Of a stretch of DNA of 64,000 nucleotides, positions 1 through 6,010 are shown one piece after another. The DNA is from Flavobacterium sp. Root901. GTDB taxonomy: Bacteria > Bacteroidota > Bacteroidia > Flavobacteriales > Flavobacteriaceae. The notes beneath the pieces are model-generated. The model saw only the letters and a list, made by a program, of their open reading frames with translations. It searched no databases and had not been told where the DNA came from. The stretch spans positions 762,338 through 826,337 of the forward strand of contig NZ_LMJB01000006.1 in assembly GCF_001429765.1 (NCBI RefSeq). Reading direction: 5' to 3'. A program made the translations under genes and the position numbers. How positions within the stretch are numbered: position 1 is the first letter of the stretch; each line of letters opens with the position of its first letter.

Positions 1-46
1 GAAATTAGGCGATTTGATCGCAATTGTAAAACATTTAATAAATTAA
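1..46 (+). CDS. C-terminal tail of a gene cut by the window edge
   Basis: An open frame enters from the left edge (codons from base 2) and ends at TAA 44-46, giving a tail that reads KLGDLIAIVKHLIN. The stop lies 3 nt before the next start codon, the same tight spacing seen between the following genes. It is therefore probably the previous gene of the same phage-like operon. Too little is visible to name it. Confidence 0.4.
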   Translation, partial: KLGDLIAIVKHLIN

Positions 47-49
47 ATT

Positions 50-556
50 ATGTCTCAACAATATTACAAAGGTAAAGACGGTAATTTTTATCCTGTACAG
101 CAGAATTTTCAGGCTCCTTACAGACAACAGTATAATAATCCTCAGCCACAGCAACAACAGCAACAGCAGATTTTTAAAAGAAGTGGCGCAACTTATACCA
201 CTATTAGAAACGGCAATTTTGAGGGCAATATCATTGTTAATGCTTGGCGAAAGACCAAAATGGGATTAATGCAGGCTACGGTAGCACCTTATGCAGGTCA
301 AGGCAAAAAAGGCTTAGAAATTGTCAATTCTCAGGGCAAATCAGGTAATCAGGATAAAGAGTACCAAAAAATGATTTGTGAGATTAGAAATACTGCTCTT
401 GGTACAACGCAGACTTATCACGTTTTAATGAATCTTAAAACAAAAGTGATCGTTATTCAGGAGTTAGGTCTTTGTATTACTCCAAATGGTAGCGGTGTTA
501 CTCGAAGTGGTAAACGTGTTACAGGTTATTTCGGTAAGAATTACCGATCTAAATAA
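50..556 (+). CDS. phage-like hypothetical protein with Gln-rich N-terminus
   Basis: 168 aa. I do not recognise the family. Residues 1-42 are low-complexity, rich in Gln, Tyr, Asn and Pro and ending in a run of Gln. The rest (about 43-168) looks like a compact, basic beta-rich domain with a Gly/Lys/Arg-rich end (VTRSGKRVTGYFGKN). There is no signal peptide or membrane segment. It is the first complete gene of a co-oriented run of small genes that includes a membrane-anchored lysin, so a virion or nucleic-acid-binding role is possible; the basic tail fits ssDNA binding, but that is a guess. The ATG at 50 follows the previous stop closely and is the only sensible start. Confidence 0.75.
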   Translation: MSQQYYKGKDGNFYPVQQNFQAPYRQQYNNPQPQQQQQQQIFKRSGATYTTIRNGNFEGNIIVNAWRKTKMGLMQATVAPYAGQGKKGLEIVNSQGKSGNQDKEYQKMICEIRNTALGTTQTYHVLMNLKTKVIVIQELGLCITPNGSGVTRSGKRVTGYFGKNYRSK

Positions 557-580
557 TTATTAACCTTAAAATAAAAAATT

Positions 581-751
581 ATGAAAGGTATATCATCGAT
601 TACCAGCGTTCTTAAAATTATTGTTAAATATGGTGCGATCATAGCTGTAGCAATCAAAGTTGTTCAGTTTGCTTATGAGGAGTTTTCTAAACTTGAATTG
701 GGTGATGATGCCAAAAAAATAGATGTGAAAGATGCCGAAGTCGTTTCTTAA
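581..751 (+). CDS. small membrane protein of the phage-like operon
   Basis: 56 aa, starting at ATG 581. Residues about 7-31 form one hydrophobic helix (ITSVLKIIVKYGAIIAVAIK), followed by an acidic, charged tail rich in Asp, Glu and Lys. The reading frame lies in the gap between the 168-aa gene and the transglycosylase gene and overlaps the start of the latter by 20 nt, a common arrangement in compact phage genomes. Small single-helix proteins are typical virion-membrane components of lipid-containing phages; this role is inferred from size and position only. Confidence 0.65.
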   Translation: MKGISSITSVLKIIVKYGAIIAVAIKVVQFAYEEFSKLELGDDAKKIDVKDAEVVS

Positions 752-1292
752 CAACAAAAACGTTGCTTTAGGATTAAGAAATAATAATCCGGGCAATTTA
801 ATCAGGACTTCTCTAGCATGGCAGGGAAAGATACCTCATTCGCAAAGTACCGATAAAAAGTTTGAACAGTTTGAAAATGTTCATTTCGGTCTTAGAGCGA
901 TGTTTAAAGATTTGATTAATGATATCAACAAAGGTAAGAATACTGTAAAACTATTAATTACTGAATATGCGCCTCCGAAAGAAAACGATACTGTGGCTTA
1001 TATTAATTCTGTTGCAAAGACTCTTGGTGTCGCACCGACTTCAAGACTTACGCAGATTGATTCTACCTTCTTGTTGAGACTTGCTCGAGCAATTTTACAG
1101 GTTGAATTAGGCAAAGATCATCGTTTAATTACTGACGCTGATATCATTAAATCACTTACTATGTTAGGTGATGTTTCAACAGCAAATTTGGCAGTTAAGA
1201 TCGACAAATTTGCATTAGCAAAGCAGTATGTCATTCCTGCTTTAATTACAATCGGTCTTTTTTTTTATACCTACGGGGCAATAACAATTTAA
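732..1292 (+). CDS. membrane-anchored lytic transglycosylase-like phage protein
   Basis: 186 aa. Residues 15-23 read LRNNNPGNL, followed by FEQFENVHFGLRAMFKDL and EYAPPKENDTVAYI. This is the signature of the muramidase/transglycosylase-like family often annotated 'structural protein P5' in Bacteroidetes phages and mobile elements. These proteins cut peptidoglycan during genome entry or lysis. Unusually, the C-terminus (166-186, YVIPALITIGLFFYTYGAI) is a hydrophobic helix, which would anchor the enzyme in a membrane, as expected for a lysin carried in a virion membrane. The start at 732 overlaps the previous small gene. The family assignment is firm; the virion location is inference. Confidence 0.8.
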   Translation: MPKSFLNNKNVALGLRNNNPGNLIRTSLAWQGKIPHSQSTDKKFEQFENVHFGLRAMFKDLINDINKGKNTVKLLITEYAPPKENDTVAYINSVAKTLGVAPTSRLTQIDSTFLLRLARAILQVELGKDHRLITDADIIKSLTMLGDVSTANLAVKIDKFALAKQYVIPALITIGLFFYTYGAITI

Positions 1293-1305
1293 AATTTAAA
1301 AAATC

Positions 1306-1410
1306 ATGGAAAAATTAAAAGAATTTTATCAAAACAATACCAAAGCTATTTTAATCGTAGCAGGTCTGCTTTTAGCTTATTTTATTTATACTAAAATCAA
1401 AAAAAATTAG
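1306..1410 (+). CDS. 34-aa single-pass membrane protein
   Basis: A short frame (MEKLKEFYQNNTKAILIVAG and onward) in the gap between two longer phage-like genes. Residues about 13-28 are strongly hydrophobic, flanked by Lys/Asn at the N-side and by a basic tail KIKKN. The stop at 1408-1410 is 4 nt before the next ATG. The position, topology and spacing support a real gene, comparable to the tiny membrane proteins of lipid-containing phages. No homologue is recognised. Confidence 0.55.
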   Translation: MEKLKEFYQNNTKAILIVAGLLLAYFIYTKIKKN

Positions 1411-1414
1411 GAAT

Positions 1415-1990
1415 ATGGGATTTACTACTAAAAAAAATAGTAGCTTCTTAGATTCGAAATTAATCCCGTTCTTTAAGAAGTACGGGATTTTTTTAATAGT
1501 TCTTTTTTTGGTTTTTCCTTATGTATACAAATACATTAGGATGGCTTTAAACAGTATTAAAAATACGAATCTACAGGCTGAACAAACTGCTAATTCTAAT
1601 GAGAATGGCAAGGCTGACCCAATAATTACCAAGACTAAAGTTGATGCTATAAAAAAGAAATATCCAACAATTCCAAAGAAAACAATGGATGATATTTTGG
1701 CATCTGCTTTTAAGATCGCAAAAGCATTCGGAACAAATGTTGACGATAATCATGTTTTATTAGGCGGTACAATTGATCTTTATAATGTTGCTGCTTGGAC
1801 TGAGGACGAAAAGACGGCGATTAAATATTTAAAGAAGCATACTGGTACGTTCCCGATCTTGGAAGAAGTTTATTATAAAACTGCTACTAAAAGTAAGAAT
1901 TTGAGAAACGATATATTGTCTTATTTATCAAACTCTCAATACAGTGATTTAGCAAAATATTACAAATCAAAAGGCTATAACTGGCTTTAA
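1415..1990 (+). CDS. membrane-anchored phage-like hypothetical protein
   Basis: 191 aa. A basic N-terminus is followed by one transmembrane helix at about 24-40 (GIFLIVLFLVFPYVYKYI). A soluble domain follows: a polar linker with Asn/Gln/Lys (about 47-75), then a helical region to the end. The C-terminus ends with LAKYYKSKGYNWL. I do not recognise the family. It lies 4 nt after the 34-aa membrane protein and 17 nt before the 282-aa gene, so all are likely co-transcribed. A virion-membrane protein is the simplest reading given the neighbours. Confidence 0.7.
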   Translation: MGFTTKKNSSFLDSKLIPFFKKYGIFLIVLFLVFPYVYKYIRMALNSIKNTNLQAEQTANSNENGKADPIITKTKVDAIKKKYPTIPKKTMDDILASAFKIAKAFGTNVDDNHVLLGGTIDLYNVAAWTEDEKTAIKYLKKHTGTFPILEEVYYKTATKSKNLRNDILSYLSNSQYSDLAKYYKSKGYNWL

Positions 1991-2007
1991 TTTAATCAAA
2001 AACAACT

Positions 2008-2856
2008 ATGTACACATTATATTATTTAAATAGAAATCTTCAATTAGGCACTATAAAAGTGCTTGATTTAGATACACCTGTAAAGTGTCCTGAAGACTTG
2101 GTTTTTTGTGCTTTACGAAAAGGAATTTATTTTCAGAAAGAACCTCACGAATGTATCGGATTTACTGACATTGAGCGTTTAATTATTTATTCTGAGTTTT
2201 CCGATATGGACTTGCTTAAGGAACTGGATTTCAGGAAACAAAATACTTATCTTGAATCACTTTGTTTAGTGGACGGATTTGACGTTAATTTCGATGATCC
2301 TGACGTAAAATACGTTTATGATGAGGGTAACGCTCTGGAATTTCCGCAGGATGCAAATTTACCTCAGGGAACGACAAATATTTATTTGAGTTTGGATGGT
2401 ATTAATTTTACACAAGTTCCAAACTATGTAAAATCAGACGGATGGGCTTGGAGCGATGTAAATAGGCTTTATTATTCACGTATCAATAATATTATTTTTA
2501 CTTGGATTGATCTGGTTAACGCACCAATTGCAAATCTGCCGAATTACATGTATTTTCAAAATGCAGTAACGGGCCAGAGATCAAAAGTGTATAACCTTAC
2601 TCCTCCACCGTTTAGTGTTGTAAAAACATTAGGTCACATTTGGGATATGAATCCGAGCGGAAATTATGTTAAATTTCAAAGTAACAGGCTTAATCCAACA
2701 TTAAGATATTCTTTACCTGACGGTACAATTTTGGGTAATTTAACACCTTTAAATCATGTCGGGGATATCTACGAATACAATACAAAAGATGTTCCTTACG
2801 ATGCTACTAAAATTGATTTTATTGTTGGTTTAGAAACATTTAGCTATGTAGAATAG
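2008..2856 (+). CDS. phage-like hypothetical protein, possible capsid spike
   Basis: 282 aa with no signal peptide or membrane segment. Its composition is that of a beta-rich extracellular or virion protein: many Asp, Asn, Tyr and Pro, few Lys. A central part reads like a decorated beta domain (TTNIYLSLDGINFTQVPNY, WAWSDVNRLYYSR). I do not recognise a family. It is the last and largest gene before the operon's terminator. In small membrane phages such a gene could encode a spike or receptor-binding protein; this is inference from position and composition only. Confidence 0.7.
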   Translation: MYTLYYLNRNLQLGTIKVLDLDTPVKCPEDLVFCALRKGIYFQKEPHECIGFTDIERLIIYSEFSDMDLLKELDFRKQNTYLESLCLVDGFDVNFDDPDVKYVYDEGNALEFPQDANLPQGTTNIYLSLDGINFTQVPNYVKSDGWAWSDVNRLYYSRINNIIFTWIDLVNAPIANLPNYMYFQNAVTGQRSKVYNLTPPPFSVVKTLGHIWDMNPSGNYVKFQSNRLNPTLRYSLPDGTILGNLTPLNHVGDIYEYNTKDVPYDATKIDFIVGLETFSYVE

Positions 2857-2885
2857 TTATATAATTAAAATATTTTATTATATAA
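2857..2885. repeat. AT-only inverted repeat after the 282-aa gene
   Basis: TTATATAAT (2857-2865) is matched by its reverse complement ATTATATAA (2877-2885), and the 12-nt centre TAAAATATTTTA is itself palindromic. The stem would be weak in RNA but could form a cruciform or a ssDNA hairpin. It starts directly after the stop codon of the 282-aa gene. Confidence 0.5.
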
Positions 2886-2929
2886 TTAACATCAAATTAA
2901 AAATTTATGTACATTTGGCAAAACTTCAA

Positions 2930-2972
2930 GGAGAGATAAAAGCATTGGAAGTGCTTCTCTCGGCGATAAAAA
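2930..2972. repeat. two-stem hairpin element, copy 1 (diverged)
   Basis: Outer stem GAGAG (2931-2935) pairs with CTCTC (2957-2961). Inner stem AGCA (2941-2944) pairs with TGCT (2952-2955) around the loop TTGGAAG. GATAAAAATC follows at 2964-2973. The layout, the loop and the downstream decamer match copies 2 and 3 near 3.4-3.5 kb, but both stems have different bases that still pair. Confidence 0.6.
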
Positions 2973-3008
2973 TCCAATATCATGACACATTTAACCAACT
3001 ATATTATA

Positions 3009-3046
3009 GATAGTGCCGTTCATTCGGTACTATCTTTTTTGTTTTT
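3009..3046 (+). terminator. rho-independent terminator of the phage-like operon
   Basis: A 10-bp stem, GATAGTGCCG (3009-3018) with CGGTACTATC (3025-3034, one G-T pair), has a 6-nt loop and is followed by six T and a further T-rich run. It stops transcription coming from the 282-aa gene and leaves the 83-aa gene outside that operon. Confidence 0.8.
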
Positions 3047-3076
3047 ATTTTTTTTTATCTCTAACCCATAATTTTT

Positions 3077-3328
3077 ATGTCGGAGTTTAATAATAAAAAC
3101 GATTATTCAGTACAGGTGTATCTGAATAATGAAAAAAGGCTTTTTACTGAATACGTACACTCAATTTATGCTTATACCCAATGGCTCAATAAACAGGGCA
3201 TTTCTTGGGATTATATTTTGGTTTATGTCAGACGTACAAGGGCTGTACTGTGTTATTATAAGAATGGTGACTTTATAGATTCTAAACCGAATTTTACAAC
3301 TCGAGGAAGAACAAAACAAGGTTGGTAA
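3077..3328 (+). CDS. 83-aa hypothetical protein behind the operon terminator
   Basis: 83 aa, with no signal peptide or membrane helix. It is rich in Tyr and Arg, with a central YAYTQWLNKQGISWDYILVY and a basic tail TTRGRTKQGW. I do not recognise it. It lies 31 nt after the strong terminator of the phage-like operon and between hairpin copies 1 and 2, so it is transcribed separately or by read-through. It is probably the last gene of the integrated element; codon use and AT content do not separate it from its neighbours. Confidence 0.55.
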   Translation: MSEFNNKNDYSVQVYLNNEKRLFTEYVHSIYAYTQWLNKQGISWDYILVYVRRTRAVLCYYKNGDFIDSKPNFTTRGRTKQGW

Positions 3329-3379
3329 TATTTTTAGCTGCTAAAAAAGCTAACTTATTAAATTTCAAAACATTAACGC

Positions 3380-3440
3380 ATAAAAAAAAGAGGCTCAAAC
3401 GCTATTTGCAGTAGCTCGCCTCTCATTGTGATAAAAATCG
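3380..3440 (-). ncRNA. two-stem structured element, copy 2 (putative small RNA)
   Basis: Outer stem AGAGGC (3389-3394) pairs with GCCTCT (3418-3423). Inner stem GCTA (3401-3404) pairs with TAGC (3412-3415) around the loop TTTGCAG. Read on the minus strand the structure is followed by eight T (3381-3388 on the plus strand), as in an intrinsic terminator. GATTTTTATC precedes it in that orientation. The strand is chosen because of this T-tract. It may belong to a flavobacterial structured-RNA family; Flavo-1 is a candidate name I cannot verify. Confidence 0.5.
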
Positions 3441-3465
3441 TTTCAAATATAATAAAAATATATAG

Positions 3466-3523
3466 AATAAAAAAAGAGCCTCAAACGGTATTGGAAGTAC
3501 CTCGGCTCTCATTGATAAAAATC
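3466..3523 (-). ncRNA. two-stem structured element, copy 3 (putative small RNA)
   Basis: Outer stem AGAGCC (3475-3480) pairs with GGCTCT (3504-3509). Inner stem GGTA (3487-3490) pairs with TACC (3498-3501) around the loop TTGGAAG. Between the stems are TCAAAC on one side and TC on the other, as in copy 2. On the minus strand it is followed by a T-run. Both stems differ from copy 2 by compensatory changes. Confidence 0.5.
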
Positions 3524-3604
3524 TATGACAAAGATAAAAAATAATTCGAATAAAACAACACATACTATAAATTATAGTTCAATAGATAAGCCATAATTCA
3601 GGCT

Positions 3605-3988
3605 TTATTCATATAATTTTTTTAATATCAGATCTTTTGGTACCAGATCACTGCCGCCGCGTTTTGTAAATTGTATTACACCATCTTCAATCATTAAAAA
3701 TGCTGATGAACCAGAACCGCCTTTATCGATCAGTTTTATTTGAGCTCTGTCGCCTAATGGATAAACATATCCGGTAACATCTAAAACTTCAGAATTTAAT
3801 TCTTTATGTTCACTTGTAACTTGTGCAGTTCCGGAAATCATATAATTAGATTGTGCAATTGTAATAGTAAAAAAATATTCTTTTTTACAGTCTTTGCATT
3901 TTTGCGATCCCCAGGTTCCGCTAAATTTATTGGTTTGCGAATAAACCTGACAGTTTATAAGAATCAGTAAAAGAATAATTTTTTTCAT
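3605..3988 (-). CDS. exported hypothetical protein
   Basis: 127 aa from the ATG at 3988. I prefer this start over upstream ATGs because it begins a clean signal peptide (MKKIILLLILINCQVYSQ). The mature part is a small beta-rich domain beginning TNKFSGTWGSQKCKDCKKEYF, with a Cys-x-x-Cys pair, and ending VPKDLILKKLYE. The pattern 'F-x-G-T-W ... I-x-G-x-A-x-V' looks like a lipocalin-like or plasma-lipid-type beta barrel, but I do not recognise a named family. It is predicted to be exported to the periplasm. It is a single gene on the first chromosomal segment next to the phage-like element. Confidence 0.7.
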   Translation of the reverse strand: MKKIILLLILINCQVYSQTNKFSGTWGSQKCKDCKKEYFFTITIAQSNYMISGTAQVTSEHKELNSEVLDVTGYVYPLGDRAQIKLIDKGGSGSSAFLMIEDGVIQFTKRGGSDLVPKDLILKKLYE

Positions 3989-4030
3989 AAAATTTTGCAT
4001 ACATAGTTTACAAGCCAAATATAAATGAAA

Positions 4031-4055
4031 AAAGCATTACAAATTGTAATGCTTT
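4031..4055 (-). terminator. intrinsic terminator of the 4078-4497 gene
   Basis: Perfect 10-bp inverted repeat AAAGCATTAC / GTAATGCTTT with a 5-nt loop. On the minus strand it is followed by a T-run. It sits 23 nt after the stop of the minus-strand exported protein gene. Confidence 0.75.
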
Positions 4056-4077
4056 ATATTTCGCGTATTTGAAAAAA

Positions 4078-4497
4078 TTATTTTACAGTTTTCAAATAAA
4101 CCGATTTTCCGTTAAGTGAAACTTCAATTTGATTGGTCTTTTCTGTAAATGTTGTTCTTAAAACATTTCCTTTAAAAAGTGTTACGTCTCCATAAACTTT
4201 TCCGGTTTCATCAGAGATATATTCAAACAATACTTTTTTATTATCCGGTTCAATTCCTAATTTATAACTCGAAAATTTAGTTCCTTTTAAATCAAATTGC
4301 TGTTGAGAATCAATGATTTTTCCGTCAGCATAAAAATTTGTGATCGTTTTGCTTAAAGTAATATCAGGATAATATTGATTTACTTTTGTAAGCAATGCAT
4401 ATTGTTCGACATTTGCATCTTCTTGTTTGGAAGTAATTGTTTGCGAGAATGAAATAGTTGTAAAAATAAGCGCTAATAATAAAGTGATTTTTTTCAT
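4078..4497 (-). CDS. exported hypothetical protein
   Basis: 139 aa. The N-terminus MKKITLLLALIFTTISFSQ is a clear Sec signal peptide with the cleavage context typical of Flavobacterium (S-Q). The mature domain is beta-rich and resembles the antitoxin-component repeats seen in MORN-like exported proteins (FYADGKIIDSQQQFDLKGTKF, ISDETGKVYGDVTLFKGNV), but I cannot name the family. It is monocistronic, with its own terminator, and divergent from the efflux pump gene. A periplasmic or surface location is inferred from the signal peptide. Confidence 0.75.
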   Translation of the reverse strand: MKKITLLLALIFTTISFSQTITSKQEDANVEQYALLTKVNQYYPDITLSKTITNFYADGKIIDSQQQFDLKGTKFSSYKLGIEPDNKKVLFEYISDETGKVYGDVTLFKGNVLRTTFTEKTNQIEVSLNGKSVYLKTVK

Positions 4498-4597
4498 AAT
4501 TTAAATTTTTAATTAATTGTTTCAAAATGTTTTCAAAACTTATATAATTACATTTTTTATAAAAAGTAATTATTTTATTAACAAGATACTAAATCTT

Positions 4598-4605
4598 TAC
4601 CTTTG
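4598..4605 (+). promoter_or_regulatory. Bacteroidetes -7 element TACCTTTG
   Basis: TACCTTTG matches TAnnTTTG and lies 29 nt before the start codon of the efflux pump gene. No good TTTG -33 element is seen at the usual distance. Confidence 0.6.
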
Positions 4606-4634
4606 TACGAAATTAAAAGCAGTTTTTTAAGAAA

Positions 4635-5864
4635 ATGACAACAAAAAAATACATTCAACTTATTCTTATTTTAGGTTCTTTAACCGCACTTGGTCCTTTT
4701 TCTATTGATATGTATCTCCCGGGTTTCTCTGGAATCGCAAAAGATTTAAATACTTCTGTGGCTAAAGTGTCAATGAGTTTATCGAGTTACTTTATTGGAA
4801 TTTCTGCCGGACAATTACTTTACGGGCCATTATTAGATCGTTTTGGGCGTAAAAAACCATTATTTATTGGATTAATGGTTTATATTTTGGCTTCTTTAGG
4901 CTGCGTGTATGTTGCTGATATTGATTCGTTTATATTTCTGCGTTTTATTCAGGCGATTGGAAGTTGTGCCGCCACAGTTGCTTCAGTAGCAATGGTTCGT
5001 GATTTATTTCCTGTAAAAGATATTCCTAAAGTATTTTCGCTTTTAATGCTTGTTTTAGGGCTTTCGCCGATGCTTGCCCCAACAATTGGCGGTTACGTTA
5101 CTGAGGATTACGGCTGGCATACAGTATTTCTTATTTTAATGTGCATGGGAATTGCTATTTTAATTGCATCTCAAGTCGGGCTTCCAAATAGTTATATTCC
5201 GGACACTTCTATTTCATTAAAACCAAAACCAATTATTTCAAACTTTTTCAATGTTTTAAAAGAGCCTCAGTTTTACACATATGCATTTACCGGAGCGATT
5301 GCTTTTTCTGGATTATTTACTTATGTAGCGGCCTCACCTATCATTTTTATGGACATTTATCATGTGGATGCCAAAACATACGGATGGATTTTTGCCTTCA
5401 TGTCGGTTAGTTTTATTGGTTCGAGCCAGTTAAATTCGCTTTTATTGAAAAGATTTTCCAGTGAACAAATGATTTTTGCGGCATTAATTCTGCAATCTGT
5501 AATAAGTATCATTTTTTTGATACTATCACTAAATAATTTATTAGGATTGTATACAACCATTGCAATGCTCTTTTTATTTCTGGGATGTTTAGGGATTTCA
5601 AATCCAAATACTGCGGGACTTACAATGGCGCCATTTGCTAAAAATGCCGGAAGTGCTTCTGCTTTAATGGGGGCTATTCAGTTAGGTTTAGGATCTTTAG
5701 CTTCATTTGCAGTTGGAATTTTTGTGAAGAATTCTGTTGCGCCAATGGTACTTATTATGACAACAACGACAATTATCGCTTTTGGAGTTTTAAATATCGG
5801 AAAACGTTTCATTAAAAATAAAGTTGAAATTACCGAAAATGATGATGTTATTGCTGGACACTAA
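4635..5864 (+). CDS. MFS multidrug efflux transporter, Bcr/CflA type
   Basis: 409 aa with about 12 hydrophobic segments. The N-terminus carries the hallmark PFSIDMYLPGF (21-31) of the Bcr/CflA drug-resistance subfamily, followed by the MFS loop motif YGPLLDRFGRKK (63-74) and the helix-5 motif GLSPMLAPTIGGY. It is predicted to be an inner-membrane proton-coupled drug exporter; family members export bicyclomycin, chloramphenicol or similar compounds, and the substrate here is unknown. It has its own -7 element at 4598 and a terminator at 5927, so it is probably monocistronic. No adjacent regulator is seen. Length and motifs are normal for the family. Confidence 0.88.
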   Translation: MTTKKYIQLILILGSLTALGPFSIDMYLPGFSGIAKDLNTSVAKVSMSLSSYFIGISAGQLLYGPLLDRFGRKKPLFIGLMVYILASLGCVYVADIDSFIFLRFIQAIGSCAATVASVAMVRDLFPVKDIPKVFSLLMLVLGLSPMLAPTIGGYVTEDYGWHTVFLILMCMGIAILIASQVGLPNSYIPDTSISLKPKPIISNFFNVLKEPQFYTYAFTGAIAFSGLFTYVAASPIIFMDIYHVDAKTYGWIFAFMSVSFIGSSQLNSLLLKRFSSEQMIFAALILQSVISIIFLILSLNNLLGLYTTIAMLFLFLGCLGISNPNTAGLTMAPFAKNAGSASALMGAIQLGLGSLASFAVGIFVKNSVAPMVLIMTTTTIIAFGVLNIGKRFIKNKVEITENDDVIAGH

Positions 5865-5869
5865 AAGTA

Positions 5870-6008
5870 TATAATTTTCAATTTTTAAATTATAAATTCC
5901 AATGGATTGAGAATTTAAATATGTATAAAAAAGCCAGAATTTTTAAGTTCTGGCTTTTTTGTTTATGAAAATTGGAATTTGGAATTTTAAAAAATTAAAA
6001 ATTTAAAT
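5870..6008. repeat. intergenic AT-rich inverted repeat (AAATTCCAA type) around a terminator
   Basis: The left part (about 5879-5905, with TAAATTATAAATTCCAATGG) and the right part (about 5970-6005, with ATTGGAATTTGGAATTTT) are imperfect reverse complements flanking the terminator at 5927-5960. Similar AAATTCCAAATTCC words recur at about 11700, 20090 and 38580, always between genes. Confidence 0.5.
5927..5960. terminator. bidirectional terminator between converging genes
   Basis: Perfect 13-bp stem AAAAAAGCCAGAA / TTCTGGCTTTTTT with an 8-nt loop, and T-runs in both directions. It separates the efflux pump gene from the NDH-2 gene. Confidence 0.88.
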
Positions 6009-6010
6009 AC

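Noticed and set aside
593..796. Minus-strand open frame over the 56-aa and transglycosylase genes
   Set aside because: It is the antisense of two tightly packed plus-strand genes and has no homologue character.
2982..3071. A 29-codon plus-strand frame starting MTHLTNYIIDS after hairpin copy 1
   Set aside because: It reads through the terminator at 3009-3034 and its T-run, which accounts for the hydrophobic tail.
3390..3510. CRISPR array from the two similar 3' elements
   Set aside because: Only two or three copies exist, they are hairpins with changed stems and not identical repeats, and no cas gene is near.
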